This document shows positions 25,291 to 33,111 of a stretch of DNA of 64,000 bases, piece after piece; the stretch's first letter is position 1; each line of letters begins with the position of its first letter. The DNA lies in assembly GCA_019636655.1 (NCBI GenBank), contig JAHBXB010000001.1:868001-932000 (forward strand). The letters run 5' to 3'. Under the pieces are notes generated by a model, which saw only the letters and a program-made list of their open reading frames with translations, had not been told where the DNA came from and searched no databases. The stretch is from Phycisphaeraceae bacterium. Lineage in GTDB: Bacteria; Planctomycetota; Phycisphaerae; Phycisphaerales; UBA1924. Made by a program: the position numbers and the translations under genes.

Positions 25291-27033
25291 CTACGCCTCG
25301 TCCGCGATGGTCTCGCGTACGACCTCGTCGATCGTCGTCAGGCCGTCGAAGATGGCCATCAGCCCGCACTCGCGGAGCGTGCGCATCCCGAAGCGACGGG
25401 CGGCATCGCGGATCAGGTTGGTGCTCGCTCGCCGCATCACCAGCTCGCGCAGCTCGTCGTTCATCGCCATGATCTCGAAGATGGCGCACCGGCCGCGGAA
25501 GCCGGAGCCATGGCAGTTGTCGCACCCCCGCCCTCGGAAGAGCCGCTGGCCCTCGATGTCCGCCGGAGTCAGGGCCAGCTCCATCAGCTCCTCTTCCTTG
25601 GGGATGTAGGGCTCCTTGCAGTCCTTGCAGATGGTGCGGACCAGTCGCTGGGCGACGATGCCCTCGATCGTGGCGGTCAGGAGGAACGACTCGATCCCGA
25701 GATCGAGCAGACGGATGATCGAGCTCGGCGCATCGTTGGTGTGCAGGGTGGTGAGCACCAGGTGGCCGGTCAGCGACGCCTGCACGGCGATCTGGGCGGT
25801 CTCGAGGTCGCGGATTTCGCCGACAAGGATGATGTCCGGATCCTGACGGAGGAACGACCGCAGCGCCTTGGCGAAGGTCAGTTCCATCTCCGTGTTCACC
25901 TGCACCTGGCACAGCCCGTCGATGTCGTACTCGACCGGGTCCTCCGCCGTAAGGATCTTGGTCTCGATGTCGTTGAGTTCCTGCAGCGCGGCATAGAGCG
26001 TCGTCGTCTTGCCCGAACCGGTCGGGCCGGTGACGATCACGATGCCGTTGGGGCGGTTCACGAGCTTGCGGAACGTGTCGAGGTCGTCCTCGCGGAGACC
26101 TACGCGGTCCAGGGCCAGCTCGACGTTGCTGCGGTCCAGCACACGCATCACGACGCTCTCGCCGTGCATCGTCGGCAGCACGCTCACGCGAAGGTCGATC
26201 GGCGTCCCCCCCACCGTCAGCTCGATGCGGCCGTCCTGGGGCAGCCGCCGCTCGGCGATGTCGAGGTTCGCCATGACCTTTACGCGGCTGGTGATCGCCG
26301 GGCCAAGGTGCTTGGGCGGCGGGACCATCTCGTACAGCACGCCGTCGATGCGGTACCGCATCTTGAACTCGTTCTCGAACGGCTCGAAGTGGATGTCGCT
26401 GGCCCGGTCCTTGATCGCCTGCAGAAGGACAAGGTTCAGCAGCTTGACGACCTTGTTGTCGTCCGCAGCCTCCATCACCGCGTCGAGGTCGATCGAGGCG
26501 CCGCCGCGTCCGCCCGCGAGGCTCTTGAGCCGATCGTCCGCCGCGAGGGCGCTCACAACCTCCGTCATCGACTCCTTCTTGGAGTAATGCTTCTTGAGCA
26601 GGGCGTCGATCTCGGCCGCGTCCGCGACAACCGCCTCGACGTTGAAGCCGAGCAGCATCCGCAGGTCGTCAACCGCCCGGAAGTTGTCCGGGCTCTTCAT
26701 CGCGATGCGGAGGCGGCGGCTCTTGGGGTTGTAATCGACCGGGACGACCTGGTAGGCCTGGGCCGTTTCCGAGGTGATCGCGTCGCGGACCTCGTCCGAG
26801 AGCTCCTTCCCGGCGAGGCTGACGTACTCCATCCCCGCCTGGCCCGCCAGAGCCTCATTGACGTCCCGCTGGGTGCAATACCCCAGTTCGACGAGCAACT
26901 GCCCCAAGGGGACCTTGCGAGTCTTCTGAACGGCCAAGGCTTCGTGGACTCGCTCGCGGGTGACCTTGCCGAGCTTCGCCAGCACCCGGCCGATCTTGCG
27001 GCCCTTGAGTTCCGTTGGATCAATCCCAGCCAT
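25291..27033 (-). CDS. gspE: Type II secretion assembly ATPase, GspE/PilB family
   Basis: A 580-residue motor ATPase. The N-terminal MshEN-like domains (about 1-150: LGQLLVELGYCTQRDVNEALAGQAGMEYV) usually bind c-di-GMP or GspL-type partners. The catalytic half has Walker A GPTGSGKTTT (about 336-345), Asp-box/Walker B DPDIILVGEIRDLETAQIA, His-box TGHLVLTTLHTNDAPS, and a tetra-Cys zinc site (CKDC...CDNC). It powers pseudopilus assembly. This is one of two such ATPases here; the other (28397-30139) is closer in style to PilB. No GspL-like gene is in view, so recruitment to the membrane may be through GspF alone. Confidence 0.93.
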   Translation of the reverse strand: MAGIDPTELKGRKIGRVLAKLGKVTRERVHEALAVQKTRKVPLGQLLVELGYCTQRDVNEALAGQAGMEYVSLAGKELSDEVRDAITSETAQAYQVVPVDYNPKSRRLRIAMKSPDNFRAVDDLRMLLGFNVEAVVADAAEIDALLKKHYSKKESMTEVVSALAADDRLKSLAGGRGGASIDLDAVMEAADDNKVVKLLNLVLLQAIKDRASDIHFEPFENEFKMRYRIDGVLYEMVPPPKHLGPAITSRVKVMANLDIAERRLPQDGRIELTVGGTPIDLRVSVLPTMHGESVVMRVLDRSNVELALDRVGLREDDLDTFRKLVNRPNGIVIVTGPTGSGKTTTLYAALQELNDIETKILTAEDPVEYDIDGLCQVQVNTEMELTFAKALRSFLRQDPDIILVGEIRDLETAQIAVQASLTGHLVLTTLHTNDAPSSIIRLLDLGIESFLLTATIEGIVAQRLVRTICKDCKEPYIPKEEELMELALTPADIEGQRLFRGRGCDNCHGSGFRGRCAIFEIMAMNDELRELVMRRASTNLIRDAARRFGMRTLRECGLMAIFDGLTTIDEVVRETIADEA

Positions 27034-27202
27034 CCAGCCACCTCAGCGTTGGATCGATTCAGGTCGGCGCGGCCCTACCGCTATCGGCACGCCTCACCCA
27101 ATCCTAATCGAAAGCATGACCTCACCGGTTCCCAGGGCCAACCTGAGTGCCAGCGAAATCTCAATACGACACTTGGATTTACGCACTTATTTCGGGGCGT
27201 TA

Positions 27203-28339
27203 TCAGGCCTTTTTCTCGCCCTTTTCGCCCTCGTCGTCCGCCTCGTCCAGCTCAGCACGCCCGACTGTGCGTCCCAGTTTGTGTACCTTGTCGGTCAGGT
27301 CACCTGGATTTTTGCTCTTATCGATCATCTCTTCAGCCGAAATCATCCCCCGCATATAGAGCGACCACAGGTGGTCATCCAGCAGCTGCATGCCGAACTT
27401 GCGGCCCGTCTGAATGGAGGAATCGATCCGGAATGACTTGTTGTCGCGGATCAGGTTCGAGATAGCCGGGGTGACTACGAGGAACTCATACGCGGCGACC
27501 AGCCCAGGCTGGTCAGCCCGGCCAAGAAGGACCTGGCTTAGAATACAGATAAGCGACGTGGAGATCTGGACTCTGATCTGGTTCTGTTGGGTCACCGGAA
27601 AGGCGTCGACAACGCGGTCGATCGTCTTGGCCGCGCCCGTCGTGTGCAGAGTCCCGAACACCAAGTGGCCGGTCTCGGCGGCCCGGATGGCGGCCTCGAT
27701 CGTTTCCAGGTCTCGCATTTCGCCGACAAGGATGACGTCGGGGTCCGACCGGAGCACGCGGCGGAGGGCCTCGGCGAACGACGGCACGTCGTTCCCGACC
27801 TCACGCTGGTTCACGATCGACTTCTTGTGGTAGTGGTAGTACTCGATCGGGTCTTCCATCGTGACGATGTGGCGGTCCAGCGTCTGATTGATGAAGTCGA
27901 GCATCGTGGCGAGCGACGTCGTCTTGCCCGAACCGGTCGGACCCGTGACAAGGAACAGGCCACGGGGACGGCGGACCAGGTCGCGGCACATTTCCGGCAG
28001 GCCGATCTGCTCGAAGGTCAGCAGACGATTCGGGATCTGGCGGCAGACGATCGCGATATCGCCTCGCTGCTTGAAGATGGAGACGCGGAAGCGTGCGGCA
28101 TCGCCGTAGGCAAACCCGAAGTCGCACCCGCCCTCTTCCTGGAGTTCCTGCTGCGATCGCTCAGGGGTGATGGACTTCATCAGCGAAACCATGTCGTCGG
28201 AATCAAGCACCTTGGTCTGCAGGTTCCGCAGGTGGCCGTGGAGCCGCAGCGTCGGTGGACGGCCGACGGTCATGTGCAAGTCGGAAGCGCCGAGCTTTAC
28301 AACGGTGTCGAGCAGGCGGTCGATTTGAATGGTGGACAT
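27203..28339 (-). CDS. pilT: Twitching-motility retraction ATPase PilT-like
   Basis: A 378-residue PilT-family ATPase. It has the short PAS-like N-domain (LGASDLHMTVGRPPTLRLHG), Walker A GPTGSGKTTS (about 133-142), the PilT EDPIEYYHYHKKSIVNQREVG and Walker B DPDVILVGEMRDLETIE. It also has the signature AIRAAETGHLVFGTLHT. No zinc tetra-Cys region is present, as expected for PilT. PilT depolymerises type IV pili. Its presence beside a G-H-I-J-K pseudopilin set suggests the cluster builds a retractable filament or a hybrid machine, since plain type II systems lack PilT. The C-terminus is highly charged (DEADDEGEKGEKKA). Genes on both sides are on the same strand. Confidence 0.93.
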   Translation of the reverse strand: MSTIQIDRLLDTVVKLGASDLHMTVGRPPTLRLHGHLRNLQTKVLDSDDMVSLMKSITPERSQQELQEEGGCDFGFAYGDAARFRVSIFKQRGDIAIVCRQIPNRLLTFEQIGLPEMCRDLVRRPRGLFLVTGPTGSGKTTSLATMLDFINQTLDRHIVTMEDPIEYYHYHKKSIVNQREVGNDVPSFAEALRRVLRSDPDVILVGEMRDLETIEAAIRAAETGHLVFGTLHTTGAAKTIDRVVDAFPVTQQNQIRVQISTSLICILSQVLLGRADQPGLVAAYEFLVVTPAISNLIRDNKSFRIDSSIQTGRKFGMQLLDDHLWSLYMRGMISAEEMIDKSKNPGDLTDKVHKLGRTVGRAELDEADDEGEKGEKKA

Positions 28340-28396
28340 CTGGGGAACCCGGGAAGGTGGGGTCGGAACTCAGGACGACTCTGGGGACGGATCGGC

Positions 28397-30139
28397 TCAG
28401 ACCTCCTGGGCCTCGACGGTGGCCATGTCCGCATCGACCTGGGCCATCTTGGCGATCTCGTCAGGGGTCGTCACGCCGCGAAGGACCTTGAGTTTGCCGT
28501 CGTGAACGAGCGACCGCATTCCATTGTTGATCGCGGCCTTGCGGAGCTGGGAGATCGAGGCCTTGTTGAACGCCAGTTCACGGATCTCCGAGTTCATCTG
28601 CATCATCTCAAAGATCGCCTGGCGGCCGCGGAACCCGGTGTTGTTGCAGTTGGAGCACCCGACCGGCTTGAGCACCCGGCCGGCGGCCTCTTCGGGGGAG
28701 ATATCGGTAAGCGCCAGGAACTTGTGATCCGGCTCCGGATCCGGGGCCTTGCACTGCTTGCAGAGCACGCGGATGAGCCGCTGGGCCATGACGGCCTGGA
28801 TCGACGAAGCCACGAGGAAGGGCTTGATGCCCATATCGATGAGGCGCGTGATCGCGCTGGGCGCGTCGTTGGTGTGCAGCGTGGAGAACACGAGGTGACC
28901 GGTAAGCGCGGCCTGGATGGCGATCTCACCGACCTCGCGGTCGCGGATCTCGCCCACCAGGATGATGTTGGGCGCCTGGCGGAGCATCGTGCGCAGGATC
29001 GTCGGGAATCCCAGCCCGATCTTCTCGTTCACCTGGACCTGGTTGATCCCCTCGAAGTTGTACTCGATGGGGTCCTCGGCCGTGATGATCTTCTTGTCCG
29101 GACGATTCAGCACATCGAGCGCCGAGTACAGCGTCGTCGTCTTGCCTGAGCCGGTGGGGCCGGTCACGAGGAAGATGCCGTTGGGCCGGCGGATGATGCG
29201 GTTGAAGACGGCGAGGTTCTCTTCCTCGAAGCCGAGATTGACCAGGCCGATCCGGACCGAATCCGGCCGGAGAATACGCAGCACGACCGACTCGCCGTGG
29301 TACACCGGGCACGCCGAGACACGGAAATCGATGCTCACATCGTCGACCGGGATCTTGATGCGGCCGTCCTGCGGCACACGCTTCTCGGCGATGTTCATGC
29401 CAGACATCAGCTTGAAGCGGCTGAGCACGGAGTTCTGCATGCGCTTGGGCAGGTTGTCCCGCTCGATACACACGCCATCGATCCGGTAGCGAAGCCGAAC
29501 GCGGTCGGCCATCGGCTCGATGTGCACGTCCGACGCCCGCATCTTCACCGCCTCGGTGAGGATGCGGGTGCACAGGCGGACGATCGGCGCTTCCTCTGCG
29601 GCGATATCGATCGACTTGTCAACCGACCGGTCAACCGAGCGATCGATCGTGCGATCGATGGACTCGGTCACCAGGCTCTCGTTCGCGCCGATGAGCTTGT
29701 TGTCCGCCTTGAGCTTGGTATCGATGAACTTCTTGATCTGCCCCCGCCCGGACAGCCTCGGATCGATCTCGACATTGAGCCGGAACCGAAGCATGTCCTG
29801 CAGTTCCAGGTCCATGGGGTCATGGATGACCAGTTGCAGGCGCCCGCCCGCCTTGGCCAGGGGCAGGATCAGGTGCTTCTTGATGAGGTCCTCGGGGATG
29901 AGCTTGGAGTCGATGCGGCTTGCGACCCCATCGGCCGACAGGTCGACGTACTCCATCCCGAACTGGTTGGCCAGGGCCTTGGCCACCTGGTCCTCGGTGA
30001 CAAACCCGAGATCGACCAGTGATTCGCCGATGCGCTTGCGGCTGGCCTTCCCGGCCTCGAGGGCCTTGTCCACCTGAGCCTGGGTGACTGCACCCCATCC
30101 CACCAGGATCTCGCCGAGTTTCTTTCTGGATCGTGCCAT
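28397..30139 (-). CDS. pilB: Type IV pilus extension ATPase, PilB-like
   Basis: A 580-residue GspE/PilB ATPase, first gene of the cluster. MshEN-type N-domain (LGEILVGWGAVTQAQVDKALEAG), Walker A GPTGSGKTTT (about 327-336), Walker B APNIILVGEIRDREVGEIA, His box TGHLVFSTLHTNDAPS and zinc Cys pairs CKQC...CSNC are all visible. Between the N-domain and the catalytic core sits a repetitive linker, SIDRTIDRSVDRSVDKSID (160-178), coded by a short tandem repeat. It makes up the anabolic motor partner of the PilT-like gene 57 bases downstream. ATG 30139 lacks a strong ribosome site, with only AAGGA about 14 bases upstream. Confidence 0.92.
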   Translation of the reverse strand: MARSRKKLGEILVGWGAVTQAQVDKALEAGKASRKRIGESLVDLGFVTEDQVAKALANQFGMEYVDLSADGVASRIDSKLIPEDLIKKHLILPLAKAGGRLQLVIHDPMDLELQDMLRFRLNVEIDPRLSGRGQIKKFIDTKLKADNKLIGANESLVTESIDRTIDRSVDRSVDKSIDIAAEEAPIVRLCTRILTEAVKMRASDVHIEPMADRVRLRYRIDGVCIERDNLPKRMQNSVLSRFKLMSGMNIAEKRVPQDGRIKIPVDDVSIDFRVSACPVYHGESVVLRILRPDSVRIGLVNLGFEEENLAVFNRIIRRPNGIFLVTGPTGSGKTTTLYSALDVLNRPDKKIITAEDPIEYNFEGINQVQVNEKIGLGFPTILRTMLRQAPNIILVGEIRDREVGEIAIQAALTGHLVFSTLHTNDAPSAITRLIDMGIKPFLVASSIQAVMAQRLIRVLCKQCKAPDPEPDHKFLALTDISPEEAAGRVLKPVGCSNCNNTGFRGRQAIFEMMQMNSEIRELAFNKASISQLRKAAINNGMRSLVHDGKLKVLRGVTTPDEIAKMAQVDADMATVEAQEV

Positions 30140-30306
30140 GGCTTGCGATCAGGTTCCTTGCTCTGGGCGGCCCCGCCGCGGCCCCCCAAACCACGAACCG
30201 GGCATGGTAGCGGCTCCGCATGCGACCCGCGCGACGCGAAACGGTTCCACGACGCGGACATCCAACGTACGCTCAGTCACGGACGACTCGCCCGGCACGG
30301 CCACTC

Positions 30307-31014
30307 ATGTCACCATCCACGCGTCGCACCATCCTCATCACGGCCGGGCCCACCCACGAGCCCATCGATGCTGTGCGCTTCATTGGCAACCGATCTTCGG
30401 GCCGACTCGGCATCCGATTGGCCGAGCAGGCCGCAGACCGTGGCTGGGGCGTAACGTTGCTGCTGGGACCGGTTCCCGCGACACCCTCCGATTCGCGAGT
30501 TCGAGTCCGGCGGTTCCGAACCGTTTCCGACCTTGATCTGCTGCTGCGCGAAGAGTTTCCCGGGAAGTCCGGCCAGGAAGGCCCTGGCCCGGGTGTGCTC
30601 GTGATGGCCGCGGCGGTGGCCGACTACCGGCCCGTGCGAGTCGGGGGGGCGCCGGTAGATCCCGTGAAAACAACAAAGTTCCGCCGAGCCCCGGGCCCGC
30701 TCACGATTGAACTGGAGGCCACACCGGACCTCCTCGCCGCGTGTTCGGATCGGGCCGCGCCCGGGCAGATTCTGGTCGGGTTCGCGCTGGAGCCGCGGGC
30801 GGCGCTCCAGGAATCCGCTCGCGCCAAACTGGAGAGGAAACGGGTCGACATGATCGTCGCAAATCCCCTTGAGACCATGGATGCGCCCGACATCGAGGCG
30901 ACCGTTGTCCGTCGAGTCGGCCAGAATGCCGCCACGCCGGGGGTCATCTCGAAGGAGCGGTTCGCCGTCTGGCTGATGGACCAGATCGAGGCTGAGGCGG
31001 CCGCTCGGCCGTGA
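30307..31014 (+). CDS. coaB: Stand-alone phosphopantothenate-cysteine ligase
   Basis: A 235-residue CoaB, normally the C-terminal half of the bifunctional CoaBC. It joins 4'-phosphopantothenate with cysteine (CTP- or ATP-dependent) in CoA synthesis. Motifs: ILITAGPTHEPIDAVRFIGNRSSGRLGIRLAE at the start, AAAVADYRP, the substrate-Lys region VKTTKFRR, ATPDLLAAC, VGFALEP and KRVDMIVANPL. No CoaC decarboxylase domain precedes it; the sequence upstream is the divergent pilB region. ATG 30307 was chosen at the start of family similarity; no good ribosome site is visible. Later in the window CoaE appears as a fusion, so CoA genes are scattered here. Followed 40 bases later by a pseudouridine synthase fusion. 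Confidence 0.92.
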   Translation: MSPSTRRTILITAGPTHEPIDAVRFIGNRSSGRLGIRLAEQAADRGWGVTLLLGPVPATPSDSRVRVRRFRTVSDLDLLLREEFPGKSGQEGPGPGVLVMAAAVADYRPVRVGGAPVDPVKTTKFRRAPGPLTIELEATPDLLAACSDRAAPGQILVGFALEPRAALQESARAKLERKRVDMIVANPLETMDAPDIEATVVRRVGQNAATPGVISKERFAVWLMDQIEAEAAARP

Positions 31015-31054
31015 CGAGCCGGTAAGCCTGCGGGGCTCTCCTATTGTTCGGGCA

Positions 31055-33046
31055 ATGAGTTCATCTCAGCCCCAACAGACCGTTGACGAGTTCCTCAGGG
31101 CGTCCATGCCGGAGTCCACGGCCCGCACCCGGGTTCGCATGATCAAGTTCGGACGGGTGCTCGTGAACGGCGACGCAGCCCGCTCGCTGAGTGATCCCAT
31201 CGGTTCTGGCGACACGGTCGTCATCAGTGATCCTGTCAAACCAGAGGGAGCAGGGGTGCCTCCCCCGCGCAGGTCCCCCGCCGAAGGCCGTTCCCGACCA
31301 CGCAAGCCAACGGACCGAACGGGACCGCGCGAACGCTCGGCGCCCTTGCGCAGAGAAACCGGACGCCAGGCTCAGCCCACGGACCAGGATGGCGCACCAA
31401 CCCCCGCCGCCGCAAGCCGGTTCCTCCGTGGCGGGCTCCGAATCGTCTTTGAGAACGATGATCTGATCGTCGTCGACAAACCGACAGGCATGATCACCGC
31501 CTCCCCCACTCCTACCCGCGAACCAACCGCGTTCGACATCCTCAAAGTGGAGATGAAGGGCCGTCGCGGGGCCCGCCGTCCCCGGCGCGCCGACGGCCCG
31601 CCGCCGCAGCCTGTGTACGTCGTGCACCGACTCGACAAGGAAGCGTCGGGGATCGTCGTATTCGCCAAGACACCCAAGGCGTTCAACTGGCTCAAGGAGG
31701 ACTTCCGGGCCAAGCGCGTTCACAGGATCTACGCGGCCTTGGTTGAGGGCACGCTCGGAAAGAAGGGGGACACCGGCACCATCCAGTCCTTCCTGAAGGA
31801 AGACGCCACCGGCCGCGTCCGCAGCATTGACCCTGATGCGTTCCGCGGGTCGCCTGCGGGCGCGCCGCCGCGAGAGCGGTCGCCGCGCCCCCACGGGCGT
31901 GGGCGCGGAGAGGAGGCCGAGCCAGCTAAGCTCGCCGTAACGCACTACCGCGTGCTCGGCGCTGCGGAGGGGCTCACCCTGCTGCAGGTGCGGCTCGAGA
32001 CGGGCCGGAAGAACCAGATCCGCGTCCATCTCGCGGAGCGCGGTCATCCCCTGGTGGGCGATCAGCCATTCGGAAGTCTCCGAGACCCGATTGGCCGGCT
32101 GGGCCTGCACGCGAGCGAACTCTCGTTCGCCGATCCGGCGACCGGGCGGACGCTCCGGTTCAGTTCCCCGCCGACGGCCGGGTTTTTCCGTGCGGTCGGC
32201 CTCGAGCCGCCAAAGACGGTCGAGTCCCCGGCGCCCTCGGCCTCCGAGCCGGTGCCGAGTGACCGCGGCGGCAACACGTCGTGGGAGGCCGTGGCCGGGT
32301 GGTATGACCAAATGCACGAGCGGGGCAACGACCACTACCAGCAGGTCATCCTGCCGGGAGTCCTCCGCCTGCTTCAGCCAGACCGGGGCCAGCAGATCCT
32401 TGACGTCGCCTGCGGTCAGGGAATCCTGAGCCGCCACCTCGCCGCACTCGGGGTCCATGCGACCGGCGTCGAGGCCTCGCCGTCGCTGGTCGAGCTGGCC
32501 CGTCAACGGGGATCAGGCGCAGAGGGTGTGCCGCCGCCGGCGTACCTCGTCGGCGACGCACGGGATCTGTCGTCGCTCGGTCCTGATCGCTTCGATGCCG
32601 CGGCGTGCGTCATGGCGCTGGGGAACATCGAGCCGCTCGAGCCCGTGATGAAGGGCGTCGCGGACGCCCTCAAGCCCGGCGGTCGGTTCGTCTTTGTGGT
32701 CTCGCACCCCGCGTTCCGCGCGGCGGGGCAAACCTCCTGGGGCTGGGATGACGCGGCGAAGCTGCAGTTCCGACGGGTCGATGGGTATCTCTCAGCGGGC
32801 CAGAAGGAGATCGAGATGCACCCGGGTCGGCGGGCACAGGGCGCCGGCGGAGCGACCACATGGTCGTTCCATCGGCCGATTCAGACCTATGTCCGAACGC
32901 TGATCGCCGCGGGATTCTTGATCCAGGCTCTGGAAGAGTGGCCGGGCCAGCGCACCAGCGAACCGGGTCCGCGCGCCAAGGCGGAGAACCGGGCTCGGAG
33001 AGAGATCCCGCTGTTCCTGGGCATCCGAGCGGTCAAGCCCGCCTGA
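31055..33046 (+). CDS. RluA-type pseudouridine synthase fused to a SAM methyltransferase
   Basis: One uninterrupted 663-residue frame with two enzymes. Residues about 1-60 form an S4-like RNA-binding domain (RVRMIKFGRVLVNG), then a Pro/Arg-rich linker (65-120). About 125-385 is an RluA-class pseudouridine synthase: VDKPTGMITAS, catalytic HRLDKEASG (Asp194), ETGRKNQIRVHLAERGHPLVGD and LGLHASELSFADP. After a short linker, 408-660 is a class I methyltransferase with motif I ILDVACGQG (448-456), acidic GVEAS, and motif IV-like AACVMALGNIE. The synthase isomerises uridine in rRNA or tRNA; the methylase target is unknown. An insert rich in Arg/Gly (262-290) interrupts the synthase domain. It lies 40 bases after coaB and probably shares its transcript. 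Confidence 0.88.
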   Translation: MSSSQPQQTVDEFLRASMPESTARTRVRMIKFGRVLVNGDAARSLSDPIGSGDTVVISDPVKPEGAGVPPPRRSPAEGRSRPRKPTDRTGPRERSAPLRRETGRQAQPTDQDGAPTPAAASRFLRGGLRIVFENDDLIVVDKPTGMITASPTPTREPTAFDILKVEMKGRRGARRPRRADGPPPQPVYVVHRLDKEASGIVVFAKTPKAFNWLKEDFRAKRVHRIYAALVEGTLGKKGDTGTIQSFLKEDATGRVRSIDPDAFRGSPAGAPPRERSPRPHGRGRGEEAEPAKLAVTHYRVLGAAEGLTLLQVRLETGRKNQIRVHLAERGHPLVGDQPFGSLRDPIGRLGLHASELSFADPATGRTLRFSSPPTAGFFRAVGLEPPKTVESPAPSASEPVPSDRGGNTSWEAVAGWYDQMHERGNDHYQQVILPGVLRLLQPDRGQQILDVACGQGILSRHLAALGVHATGVEASPSLVELARQRGSGAEGVPPPAYLVGDARDLSSLGPDRFDAAACVMALGNIEPLEPVMKGVADALKPGGRFVFVVSHPAFRAAGQTSWGWDDAAKLQFRRVDGYLSAGQKEIEMHPGRRAQGAGGATTWSFHRPIQTYVRTLIAAGFLIQALEEWPGQRTSEPGPRAKAENRARREIPLFLGIRAVKPA

Positions 33047-33065
33047 CTCGACTCACGGAACGAAA

Positions 33066-33091
33066 GCGGCCGGACCGTACGGTCCGGCCGC
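33066..33091 (-). terminator. 26-bp perfect palindrome between convergent genes
   Basis: Arms of 11 bases (GCGGCCGGACC and its complement) flank GTAC. On the minus strand it is followed by TTTCGTT, so it can end the cytochrome transcript. The plus strand continues with GGGGGTCT, so for the fusion gene it would be weaker. It fills the 65-base gap between the two stops. Confidence 0.55.
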
Positions 33092-33111
33092 GGGGGTCTG
33101 CGACGGTTGTT

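Noticed and set aside
29600-29665. CRISPR-like short repeats
   Set aside because: The repeat unit is 12 bases without spacers and lies in frame inside the PilB linker.
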